DNA from: Anaerolineaceae bacterium | Lineage (GTDB): Bacteria; Chloroflexota; Anaerolineae; Anaerolineales; Anaerolineaceae | DNA: 14,877 nt | Direction: 5' to 3' | NCBI GenBank assembly: GCA_011620445.1 | Contig: WOZB01000243.1 | Coordinates: 1-14,877, forward strand | Shown: positions 8,221 to 14,735 of the stretch, one piece after another | Layout: the number at the start of each line of letters is the position of its first letter | Position numbering within the stretch: the stretch's first letter is position 1 | Position numbers and translations under genes: made by a program | Notes under the pieces: model-generated | Seen by the model: the letters and a program-made list of their open reading frames with translations, nothing else | What the model was told of the DNA's origin: nothing | Database searches by the model: none

Positions 8221-8253
8221 ATAGAAGGATGGCTCAGAGAGCCATCCTTCTAT
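8221..8253 (-). terminator. Strong intercistronic hairpin between binding-protein and ATPase genes
   Basis: A perfect 14-bp inverted repeat (8221-8234 with 8240-8253) has a 5-base loop. It begins 16 bases after the binding-protein stop and ends 19 bases before the ATPase start. On the minus strand it is followed by TTCTTAGGAAT, a poor T tract. It probably acts as a partial terminator or an mRNA-stabilising 3' end that raises binding-protein output over the membrane components. Confidence 0.7.
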
Positions 8254-8269
8254 TAATATATGGTTCGGT

Positions 8270-9535
8270 TTAGAGATCTGGCAATTCAGCGGTGACGTTT
8301 TCGTTCCACCAGTACATGCAGGTCTTGCATTCGCTGCCAAATTGCTTGAAGCCATCGAGGTCAAGCTGTTCAAGGCTGACGCCATCAGCAAGCACTTGAT
8401 TGCCCTTATTGTCGGTGATGGGGCCTTTGAAGACGTCGAACCGGGTGAATTCACCAGCCAGCATCTTGGCTATCAGATCCTTGACCATTTGAAGGTCTTC
8501 GGCAGGGAGTTCAGCCACACCGGGCTGCATTGTTTCGCCTTCCATGAAGCCGAGCAGACCCAAGCCACCGGAATCGCCATCAAAGTAATCCCAGGTGCCC
8601 TTCCAGGTGCCAGCGCGTGAGCCTTCTACGATTTTGCCGTAGATGGGGCCCCAGTTCCAGTACATGGAGGTGAGGCAAGTGGGCAGGGTGCAGTTGCCAG
8701 AATAGTCATAGGTAATGCCCCATTTGCCTTCAGGTGCAGCAATGGCGGGGGCGGGGGTGTCAGCACCGGTCATAACGATCTGAGCGCCGGCATCGAAGAG
8801 CGATTTGGCACCTTCCTGTTCGAGGATGGGATCGTGCCAGGTATTGATGAAGCGTACATCGATCTTGCATTCGGGGCAGGTTTTCTGAACGCCCAACGCG
8901 AAGGCATTGCCCAGGCGCAGTTCTTCAGGGATGGGGAAGGTGGCCATGTAACCAATCTTGGGGTTGCCATCTTTCATAGCACGGGAGCCAGCCAGTATGC
9001 CTGCAAAGTACTTGATGTCTTCCATGGCACCCATCAGGTTGCCAAAGTTTGCCTGGTTGGTCTTGTAACCAGAGACATGGATGAAGTCGATATCAGGGAA
9101 TTCATTGGCGACGGTTTCGGTTGCATCCATGAAGCCAAATGAAGTGGTGAAGATCACATCAAAACCCTTGCGGGCGAGTGAACGGGTCACCTGTTCGGCG
9201 TCGGTGCCTTCCGCTACGTTTTCGACATAGGCGGTGTGGACGTCTTTGAGGTTGTCTTGGACCCACATGCGGCCTACATCATGCGACTGGGACCAGCCAC
9301 CATCATCGTGGGGGCCAACATAGACCCAGGCGACATTGTAGCAACCTTCGATTGGGGCCGGAACCTGGTAAGTACCAACCGCTTCAGAGGCAGTGGCGGC
9401 CGAACAGTCTACGGCAGCAGGTGCAGCGGGTTCGGCTGGGGCAGCCGTGGGGGCAGGAGTCGCGGTTTGGCAGGCGGAAAGCAGCATAGCCAGCACCAAA
9501 ACCAGACTGGTAATAAGGACGAGCTTGTTCTTCAT
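8270..9535 (-). CDS. BMP-family substrate-binding lipoprotein (nucleoside/purine importer)
   Basis: A 421-residue secreted lipoprotein, the ligand-capturing component of the ABC importer encoded downstream. The signal peptide MKNKLVLITSLVLVLAMLLS ends in a lipobox, LLSAC, with the lipidated Cys at 22. An Ala/Pro/Thr linker (23-41) follows, then the BMP/PnrA domain with the typical DDGGWSQSHDVGR, residues like GNLMGAMEDIKYFAGILAG, and TSMYWNWGPIY. Known BMP proteins (PnrA, BmpA, NupN) bind purine nucleosides; the exact ligand here is inferred. The start at 9535 is chosen because GAAGGAGAAAG lies directly upstream and the signal peptide begins there; an in-frame ATG at 9628 would add 31 unrelated residues. 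Unusual: eight cysteines in the mature domain (44, 65, 220, 223, 282, 287, 403, 406), arranged as four possible pairs. I found no convincing promoter in the 174 bases upstream. Confidence 0.92.
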   Translation of the reverse strand: MKNKLVLITSLVLVLAMLLSACQTATPAPTAAPAEPAAPAAVDCSAATASEAVGTYQVPAPIEGCYNVAWVYVGPHDDGGWSQSHDVGRMWVQDNLKDVHTAYVENVAEGTDAEQVTRSLARKGFDVIFTTSFGFMDATETVANEFPDIDFIHVSGYKTNQANFGNLMGAMEDIKYFAGILAGSRAMKDGNPKIGYMATFPIPEELRLGNAFALGVQKTCPECKIDVRFINTWHDPILEQEGAKSLFDAGAQIVMTGADTPAPAIAAPEGKWGITYDYSGNCTLPTCLTSMYWNWGPIYGKIVEGSRAGTWKGTWDYFDGDSGGLGLLGFMEGETMQPGVAELPAEDLQMVKDLIAKMLAGEFTRFDVFKGPITDNKGNQVLADGVSLEQLDLDGFKQFGSECKTCMYWWNENVTAELPDL

Positions 9536-9670
9536 CTTTCTCCTTCTTGTTAAGTAAAAATGGCTCTTCACTTGGTCGGATGGACTGCACAGTAAATCAA
9601 CTGCGTTTGCCGTCCCAAACCAGTTCATGCTTAATTTTACTGCAAAGGACCTGATTAGGTGAATATTCGA

Positions 9671-9708
9671 CCCTTAAATCTTGTGAAATAAATCCTGTGA
9701 AATAAGGG
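9671..9708. repeat. Tandem 14-base repeat within a short inverted repeat
   Basis: AAATCTTGTGAAAT (9676-9689) is directly followed by AAATCCTGTGAAAT (9690-9703), differing by one base. The pair is bracketed by CCCTTA (9671-9676) and TAAGGG (9703-9708), which could close a long loop. It lies immediately after the stop of the deformylase-like gene and upstream of the importer operon. It may be a local duplication, part of a weak terminator, or a two-site protein target. Confidence 0.5.
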
Positions 9709-9709
9709 A

Positions 9710-10195
9710 TTAGTTTGCCTGGGTGATTCGGAATGATTGGCCGTCAAGCGCGCGCATGGTGGCCAGAATGCCATCCAGATGGTCAAACTCATGCTGGATA
9801 AGCTCAGAGAGCGAACCTGAAAATGCAATTTTCTGGGGACGTAAGTGCCTGTCCTGGAAGGTGAGCAGACAATTTTTGAAGCGTTCCACATGCACCAATA
9901 AGCCTGGGAAGCACATGCAATCATCCCAAACAAGCATCTTTTCGCTGTCTGGAAAGGTGAGGGAGGGGTTAACGATGAGCATGGGCTCATCGGTGTGCAT
10001 ATAGAGCACGCGTTTTTGGATGCCAATCTGCGGCGCGGCGATGGCGCGGCCGGCCTGGTGCAAGCGGCGGTAATCAAGCAGGGTGTCGCGCAGATCCGTT
10101 TCGAGCTGGGGCAGCATGGCAGATTCTTCAGGTGCGAGAGATGTGCTGGCCTGGTAGAGCTGGGGGTCGCCGAGTAAGAGGATGGGCTGGATCAT
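9710..10195 (-). CDS. Peptide deformylase-like metalloenzyme (divergent motifs)
   Basis: A 161-residue protein of the peptide deformylase fold, which normally removes the formyl group from new proteins using a metal held by one Cys and two His. Motif 3 is canonical: QHEFDH at 134-139, giving H135, catalytic E136 and H139. Motif 1 reads GRAIAAPQ (49-56) with Ala in place of the second Gly. Motif 2 reads DDCMC (91-95) where typical enzymes have EGCLS; C93 is the likely metal ligand. The active site is therefore complete but the protein belongs to a divergent branch, possibly a secondary deformylase or an enzyme for another formyl or amide substrate. The start at 10195 (MIQPILLLGDP) matches where the family begins. 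An in-frame ATG at 10276 has a fair AAGG upstream, and one at 10315 is also possible. It is transcribed toward the importer operon and divergently from the LacI regulator. Confidence 0.85.
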   Translation of the reverse strand: MIQPILLLGDPQLYQASTSLAPEESAMLPQLETDLRDTLLDYRRLHQAGRAIAAPQIGIQKRVLYMHTDEPMLIVNPSLTFPDSEKMLVWDDCMCFPGLLVHVERFKNCLLTFQDRHLRPQKIAFSGSLSELIQHEFDHLDGILATMRALDGQSFRITQAN

Positions 10196-10316
10196 GGAAC
10201 CTACAACCAATTCTAATCTTATTGTTGTGTTTTTATGAGCGGTCAAGAGAATATTTTTGAGCGGATCAAACTGCATCTCTAACATCCTTGAAGAGATTTT
10301 GCCTTTCTGAACCACA

Positions 10317-10361
10317 TTTGGTAAGGAATTCCGCCTTCTGTTAGCAGAAATCTTTTACCAA
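10317..10361. promoter_or_regulatory. Nested inverted repeats between divergent genes
   Basis: TTGGTAA (10318-10324) and TTACCAA (10355-10361) form an outer inverted repeat. Between them, TTCTG (10336-10340) and CAGAA (10345-10349) form an inner one around TTAG. The region lies between the deformylase-like gene and the LacI-type gene, partly over the putative -35 of the latter. It may be an operator. Neither palindrome has the central CG seen at 11479-11480. Confidence 0.3.
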
Positions 10362-10381
10362 GGAAAGAGCTAGTGTAAAAT
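10354..10381 (+). promoter_or_regulatory. Possible promoter of the LacI-family regulator
   Basis: TTTACC (10354-10359), a 16-base spacer and TAAAAT (10376-10381) would start transcription about 20 bases before the ATG at 10408. The -35 match is moderate. A small inverted repeat, GCTC (10382-10385) and GAGC (10390-10393), covers the predicted start. Confidence 0.35.
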
Positions 10382-10407
10382 GCTCATAAGAGCGTAGAAT
10401 AAGCTAA

Positions 10408-11403
10408 ATGAAAAAACAGTCTCCTCCCACATCAAAGCAAGTTGCTGAAATAGCCAAGGTCTCCCAATCAACCGTTTCCCGGGTATTTAGCGGTATGGAC
10501 GGCATCAGTGAGGCCACCAAAAAGCGGGTTTTCAGCACGGCTGAGAAGATTGGTTATCGCCCGAACGCGATTGCCAGAAGTTTGATTTTAAATCGTTCCA
10601 ATTTAATTGCCATGGTGGCCCTGGGGGTTCAGAATCCTTATTACAACGTGGTAATCAATGAGGTCGCCTCGAGAATCCAGAAGATGAATCGAGAGCCCTT
10701 ATTTTTCATTGCCGAGAAAGAAAAAGGGGTCGATCAGATCCTGGGCCAGGTGATGCAGTATCGGGTTGATGGAATCATTGTTCTTTCGGCGGAAATGTCG
10801 CCCGCAATGGCAGCCGAGTTTGAAAAAATTAAGACCCCCATGGTGATTTTTAACAAATTAACGCACATAGCCAATGTAAAAACGATTTGTTCGGACAACG
10901 AAAAAGCTGGGCGGGACGCGGCTGATCACCTCTTTAGCCGGGGCTATCGAGAACCTGTATTCGTAGGTTCTTCCACATTTCACATAACCAGCCTGACGCG
11001 TGAGAAAGGTTTCGTCAGTCGATTTGAAGAACTGGGATGTAAAGTTCAGATTTTGCAGCAGATCCCATATTCTTATCAAGCAGGAAAAGTGATTATTGAA
11101 GAACTTATCAAGAGCCAGACGCATTTTGATTCGATTTTTTGCGCCGCGGACCTGTTCGCCCTGGGAGCCATCGATCAATTAAGGAATTCATCCATTCGTG
11201 TACCTGAAGATGTTGGCATAATTGGGTTTGATAATATCGAATTCGCATCGTGGCCATCTTATCAACTGACCACATTCTCGCAACAAACCGAAACCATGCT
11301 GGATGCCTGTTTTGCCTACCTGGATACAAAACTGGAAGGGCATGAAAACGGCAGCGATATTCAACTATTCCCCTGTGAATTAATCCATAGAAAGACAACC
11401 TAA
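10408..11403 (+). CDS. LacI-family transcriptional regulator
   Basis: A 331-residue repressor of standard LacI/GalR length. The N-terminal DNA-binding domain has the helix-turn-helix from residue 8 (TSKQVAEIAKVSQSTVSRVF), followed by VSxxT-like ISEATKKRVF and the hinge motif GYRPNAIARSL (49-59). From about 65 it has a periplasmic-binding-protein-like sensor domain (MVALGVQNPYYNVV; DGIIVLSA; GIIGFDNIEFASW; LTTFSQQ) that should bind a sugar-like inducer. No clear ribosome binding site precedes the ATG; the next ATG is too far inside the helix-turn-helix region. It is encoded directly upstream of, and in the same direction as, the dehydrogenase/transport operon. A palindromic operator with a central CG sits at that operon's promoter, so this protein very likely controls it. 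The inducer is presumably the imported compound or its first metabolite. Confidence 0.95.
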   Translation: MKKQSPPTSKQVAEIAKVSQSTVSRVFSGMDGISEATKKRVFSTAEKIGYRPNAIARSLILNRSNLIAMVALGVQNPYYNVVINEVASRIQKMNREPLFFIAEKEKGVDQILGQVMQYRVDGIIVLSAEMSPAMAAEFEKIKTPMVIFNKLTHIANVKTICSDNEKAGRDAADHLFSRGYREPVFVGSSTFHITSLTREKGFVSRFEELGCKVQILQQIPYSYQAGKVIIEELIKSQTHFDSIFCAADLFALGAIDQLRNSSIRVPEDVGIIGFDNIEFASWPSYQLTTFSQQTETMLDACFAYLDTKLEGHENGSDIQLFPCELIHRKTT

Positions 11404-11436
11404 AAAAGAATTTATCCCAAAAAAGGGGATTATCAC

Positions 11437-11465
11437 TTGACAGGGCAAGGATCGGGGATTAACAT
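11437..11465 (+). promoter_or_regulatory. Promoter of the dehydrogenase/MglB operon
   Basis: A perfect -35 TTGACA (11437-11442), a 17-base spacer and the -10 TAACAT (11460-11465, four of six consensus bases) predict a start near 11472. That position falls inside the palindrome at 11469-11490. The leader to the first gene would be about 50 bases. Confidence 0.75.
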
Positions 11466-11468
11466 TTA

Positions 11469-11490
11469 GTTAAGCATACGTATGCATAAC
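11469..11490. promoter_or_regulatory. LacI-family operator over the transcription start
   Basis: A 22-bp palindrome with 10 of 11 base pairs matching: the core GCATACGTATGC (11474-11485) is perfect, one mismatched pair follows outside it, then GTTA (11469-11472) pairs with TAAC (11487-11490). The central CG step is where LacI-family hinge helices usually insert. Bound repressor would cover the predicted +1 and block initiation. The adjacent regulator gene is the obvious partner. Confidence 0.85.
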
Positions 11491-11521
11491 ACTCAATTGG
11501 AGAAATGAGGATTTTGCCTGC

Positions 11522-12490
11522 ATGATCCAAAATGTCTTGATCGTTGGATGTGGGACGATGGGCAGCGCTATCGGCGTCTGCGCGGCTGCGGCTGGCAACA
11601 AGGTTGTTTACTATGATAACGGCTCGGACTTCCCACAGAACATCAAAAACCGTACGAACGGACTCCTGGACGAACTGCTCTCTTATGATTTGATCCCGGC
11701 TTCCGATTTGGATGCCATAAAAGCGAGATTGGAATCCTGCGCAGACTTATGCGCTGCCGTGTCCCACGCGGACCTCATCATTGAGGCAATCTACGAAAAC
11801 CTGGAAGCAAAGCAAAAATTATTTACGGAGCTGGATGCGTTTGCAGACCCCTCCATTCCAATCCTTAGCAACACTTCCGGATTAAGAATTACAGATATCA
11901 GCAGCCAAATGCGCTACCCTGAGCGGGCTTTAGCTGCTCATTTTTGGCTGCCAGCACATTTGATTCCCCTGGTGGAGATTGTTATTGGCGATAGAAGTTC
12001 ACCTGAACTGGCAGAGCGCATCAAAGAAATACTGATGGGGTGGGGGAAGACGCCCGTGATCGTGAAAAAGGACTTGCCTGGTCAACTGGCCAACCGCATA
12101 CTACAAGCAGTCATCCGGGAGGCGGTAAACATTGTTGAGACTGGCCTTGCCAGCCCAGAAGATGTTGATAAAGCTATTCAAATTGGTATGGCATTGCGCT
12201 TTCCGGTTTGGGGCCCCCTGGAGCATGTGGACGCAGTAGGTTTTGATATCTGCAAATCTGTACAAGACACTGTCTTACCGGAAATTTCAGATCGCAAGCA
12301 AGCTTCCCCACTTTTTGCTGAAATGATGACTGCCGGTCACTCAGGTGTAAAGAGTGGTGAAGGCTTTTATGACTGGACTACGAAAGATATCAACACGTTG
12401 GTTAAGAGGCGTAATGATTTCATTGTGTTCGCACTTAAACAGATTAAGCAAAGTCATTTATCTGCCGACCTCGAATTAAACAAGGAGTAA
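11522..12490 (+). CDS. 3-hydroxyacyl-CoA dehydrogenase family NAD-dependent oxidoreductase (lambda-crystallin/gulonate dehydrogenase-like)
   Basis: A 322-residue single-module dehydrogenase. The N-terminal Rossmann fold has the dinucleotide motif GCGTMG (9-14) and an acidic D32 after strand 2, favouring NAD. The catalytic set of the 3-hydroxyacyl-CoA dehydrogenase family is visible: S119 in NTSG, H140, E152 twelve residues later (as in the His-Glu pair of the human enzyme) and N191. The helical C-terminal domain follows from about 185, containing LRFPVWGPLEHVD. The stand-alone size and the sugar-type operon suggest relatives such as L-gulonate 3-dehydrogenase or carnitine dehydrogenase that oxidise a 3-hydroxy acid, not fatty-acid oxidation. 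It is the first gene of the operon; GAGG 11 bases upstream is its only ribosome binding site. The next gene's AAGGAG overlaps its stop, so the two are tightly linked. Substrate unknown. Confidence 0.88.
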   Translation: MIQNVLIVGCGTMGSAIGVCAAAAGNKVVYYDNGSDFPQNIKNRTNGLLDELLSYDLIPASDLDAIKARLESCADLCAAVSHADLIIEAIYENLEAKQKLFTELDAFADPSIPILSNTSGLRITDISSQMRYPERALAAHFWLPAHLIPLVEIVIGDRSSPELAERIKEILMGWGKTPVIVKKDLPGQLANRILQAVIREAVNIVETGLASPEDVDKAIQIGMALRFPVWGPLEHVDAVGFDICKSVQDTVLPEISDRKQASPLFAEMMTAGHSGVKSGEGFYDWTTKDINTLVKRRNDFIVFALKQIKQSHLSADLELNKE

Positions 12491-12492
12491 GC

Positions 12493-13581
12493 ATGCCTGC
12501 GTACGAATTGCCCGAAAAGATGACTGCCTGTGTATTGACCCGCCCCGGCGAGTTTGAAATCCAGCACGATATTCCCGTTCCACAACCCGGTCCCGACGAA
12601 GTTTTGTGCAAAATCCGGGCTGTGGCAATCTGCGGGAGCGACCCTGAGATTATCCGGGGAGATTTAGCGGGTTCATGGCCCCCCAGCTATCCATTTATTG
12701 CCGGGCATGAATGGTCAGGGGAAGTGGCAGCGCTGGGTCCTGGCGTGGTGGAATTCAAGGTTGGTGATCGTGTGGCAGGTGAGGCCCATAAGGGCTGCGG
12801 CTATTGCGTGAATTGTAAACAAGGCCGATATACACTCTGCCTGAATTACGGAAAACCGGACACGGGCCATCGGCATTATGGTTTCACTACTTTTGGGGCT
12901 TACTGCCAATACCAGGTCTATTCAGTTAAAAGTGTCAACCACATGCCCGACAACGTAAGCTTCGAAGAAGGCTCGCTTTGTGATACGGCCAGTGTGTCTC
13001 TGCACGGAATTGACGTTTCGGGGATTACCTCCGGAGGCACATCCGTCGTTATCGGTCCAGGACCGATCGGCTTGTGCACGATGCGGCTTGCCAAGGCATT
13101 GGGTTCAGTGAGGGTGATTATGGTTGGCCGAGGTTCCAGATTGGAATCTGCTAAACGGCTTGGTGCCGATGAGATCGTGAATTTTATGGATGTTGAACCA
13201 ATTGCAGCCGTCAGAGAACTGACTGGCGGGTTGGGGGTCGACCAGGTGTTTGAGTGTTCCGGAGCGCCAGGTACGCTTACGCAGGCTATCCGGATGGTCA
13301 AGAAAGGAGGCAGTATTTCACTGATTGGTGTTGCCAAGGATGGTGAAATGGAATCTGTTCCATATAAATACATCACCCACAACGAAATTGCTATCTTCGG
13401 TTCCCGAGCGAACCCCAATACCAGCGGACGTGTATTAGAAATGATGTCTTCTGGCACCTTGAACGTACGGGATTTTATTACCCACCGCTTTGCGCTTACC
13501 TCGTTTGCGCAAGCTTTAGAAACATTTGTGCAACGGAAAGAGAATGCCGTCAAGGTTGTAATCCTTCCGAATCAAAATTAG
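12493..13581 (+). CDS. Zinc-dependent MDR alcohol/polyol dehydrogenase
   Basis: A 362-residue medium-chain dehydrogenase of the sorbitol/threonine dehydrogenase group. The catalytic zinc site is C47 (in CGSD), H72 and E73 (in GHEWSG), with an acidic residue near 164 as a possible further ligand. The structural zinc lobe has four cysteines: C102, C105, C108 and C116. The NAD(P)-binding Rossmann motif is GPGPIG (188-193), followed near 205-213 by VIMVGRGS rather than the acidic residue typical of strict NAD enzymes, so cofactor choice is open. AAGGAG (12482-12487), overlapping the stop of the preceding gene, gives a strong ribosome binding site. The context points to oxidation or reduction of a sugar, polyol or sugar acid in the same pathway as the neighbouring dehydrogenase. 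The specific substrate cannot be assigned. Confidence 0.92.
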   Translation: MPAYELPEKMTACVLTRPGEFEIQHDIPVPQPGPDEVLCKIRAVAICGSDPEIIRGDLAGSWPPSYPFIAGHEWSGEVAALGPGVVEFKVGDRVAGEAHKGCGYCVNCKQGRYTLCLNYGKPDTGHRHYGFTTFGAYCQYQVYSVKSVNHMPDNVSFEEGSLCDTASVSLHGIDVSGITSGGTSVVIGPGPIGLCTMRLAKALGSVRVIMVGRGSRLESAKRLGADEIVNFMDVEPIAAVRELTGGLGVDQVFECSGAPGTLTQAIRMVKKGGSISLIGVAKDGEMESVPYKYITHNEIAIFGSRANPNTSGRVLEMMSSGTLNVRDFITHRFALTSFAQALETFVQRKENAVKVVILPNQN

Positions 13582-13594
13582 TCAAGGAGAGAAA

Positions 13595-14671
13595 ATGAAG
13601 AAATTTATAGTCCTCTTATTAGCTGCAATGCTCGTCATAATGGCTGCTTGCAGCGCTGCTCCTGTACAGGCTCCCGCTGTGGAACCTACAGAGGTTGCCC
13701 AGCCCGCGGAAACGAAGTTGCCGGTTATCGGAGTTGCAATTTTTGATTACTCCAATAACTATGTCACCTATATTCGCAACTCCATCATGGCCGTCTCCGC
13801 CGGAAAAGCTGACATCCAGATGGCTGACGCACAAAACGATCAGGCCAAGCAAGTTGAACAAATCGATTTGCTGCTGAGCAAAGGTGTAGATGCCCTGGCT
13901 GTGAATGCGGTTGACCCCAAAGCTGCCGCGACGATCATCGCCAAAGCCAAAGCTGCCGATGTTCCTCTGATTTTCTTTAATCGCAGCCCATCCAAGGAAG
14001 ACATGCTCAGTTACGACAAGGCCTGGTATGTGGGTACAACCCCGGAAGATTCTGGCCGCATGCAGGCTGAAATGGCAATGGATGCCTTCACGAAAGACCC
14101 CACCTTTGACAAAAATGGTGATGGGATCATGCAATATGTAATCCTGAAGGGAACTTTGGGCCATCCGGATGCTGAAGCCCGTACACAGGCAAACCAGGAT
14201 ACATTCGCCGCGGCAAATTTCAAGACTGAATTGCTTGATGTTCAACCAGGCGATTTCAAGACCCAGACTGCCAAAGACGTGACGGATGTTTGGATGGGAA
14301 AATTCGGCGACAAAATCGAAATGATCCTTGCCAACAACGACGCCATGCTGCTTGGTGCCATTGAAGCTGCCAAAGCTGAAGGCTACTTCGGCGGCGGCAA
14401 GAAAATGGGCGCTGTCGGTATCAATGCCTTACCTGAGATCCTGCCAAAAATTAAGGATGGTACCATTATCGGGTCGATCCTTTCCGACGCTTACTCAGAA
14501 GGGCTGAACATCTTCACCATGGCTTATAATGTAGCCACCGGAAAAGACGTTTATGAAGGTGTCACAATTGCACCTGATGACATGAAAGCTATCCGGGTAC
14601 CATATGTGCCGATCTCCATTGACAATGTTCAAATTGCTGAGGAAATGTACGCCAAAGCACTGAAGAATTAA
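13595..14671 (+). CDS. MglB-like sugar-binding lipoprotein with calcium loop
   Basis: A 358-residue periplasmic-type binding protein (Peripla_BP_4). The lipoprotein signal ends IMAAC with lipidated C19, then comes an Ala/Pro/Glu linker to about 42. It aligns closely from memory with E. coli galactose/glucose-binding MglB: FFNRSPS (127-133), SYDKAWYVGT (139-148), LGHPDAEART (188-197) and IEMILANNDAM (241-251). The calcium loop is kept (D172, N174, D176, Q180, E242). Contacts D192, R196 and the ANND asparagine are conserved, but other MglB contacts change: Y10 to F50, D14 to N54, F16 to Y56, K92 to R130, W183 to F221, D236 to N278, N256 to S297. The ligand is therefore probably a related sugar or sugar derivative and not simply galactose. 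AAGGAGA (13584-13590) is a strong ribosome binding site. A stable hairpin follows, then an MglA-like ATPase. Confidence 0.93.
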   Translation: MKKFIVLLLAAMLVIMAACSAAPVQAPAVEPTEVAQPAETKLPVIGVAIFDYSNNYVTYIRNSIMAVSAGKADIQMADAQNDQAKQVEQIDLLLSKGVDALAVNAVDPKAAATIIAKAKAADVPLIFFNRSPSKEDMLSYDKAWYVGTTPEDSGRMQAEMAMDAFTKDPTFDKNGDGIMQYVILKGTLGHPDAEARTQANQDTFAAANFKTELLDVQPGDFKTQTAKDVTDVWMGKFGDKIEMILANNDAMLLGAIEAAKAEGYFGGGKKMGAVGINALPEILPKIKDGTIIGSILSDAYSEGLNIFTMAYNVATGKDVYEGVTIAPDDMKAIRVPYVPISIDNVQIAEEMYAKALKN

Positions 14672-14683
14672 GTCTTGACCCAA

Positions 14684-14718
14684 AGACAAGGCGGAAAGTT
14701 TTGCTTTCCGCCTTGTCT
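14684..14718 (+). terminator. Strong intercistronic hairpin between MglB-like and ATPase genes
   Basis: A perfect 15-bp inverted repeat (14684-14698 with 14704-14718) has the loop TTTTG. It begins 12 bases after the stop and ends 17 bases before the ATPase start. The tail GTTTCAG is poor for full termination, so partial termination or 3'-end protection of the binding-protein message is likely. Confidence 0.75.
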
Positions 14719-14735
14719 GTTTCAGAAAGAATTTT

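Noticed and set aside
9627..9634. TTAAGCAT half-site (minus strand) upstream of the nucleoside importer, resembling the LacI operator
   Set aside because: Only one half of the palindrome matches, over 8 bases. A chance match of that length in a window this size is not unlikely.
11414..11430. ATCCC/GGGAT hairpin after the LacI-type gene as a terminator
   Set aside because: Only five base pairs and no T tract; too weak to call.
12918..14245. Minus-strand open frames 12918-13553 and 13619-14245
   Set aside because: They are antisense to the zinc dehydrogenase and MglB-like genes, whose motifs and ribosome binding sites are convincing. No protein features are seen.
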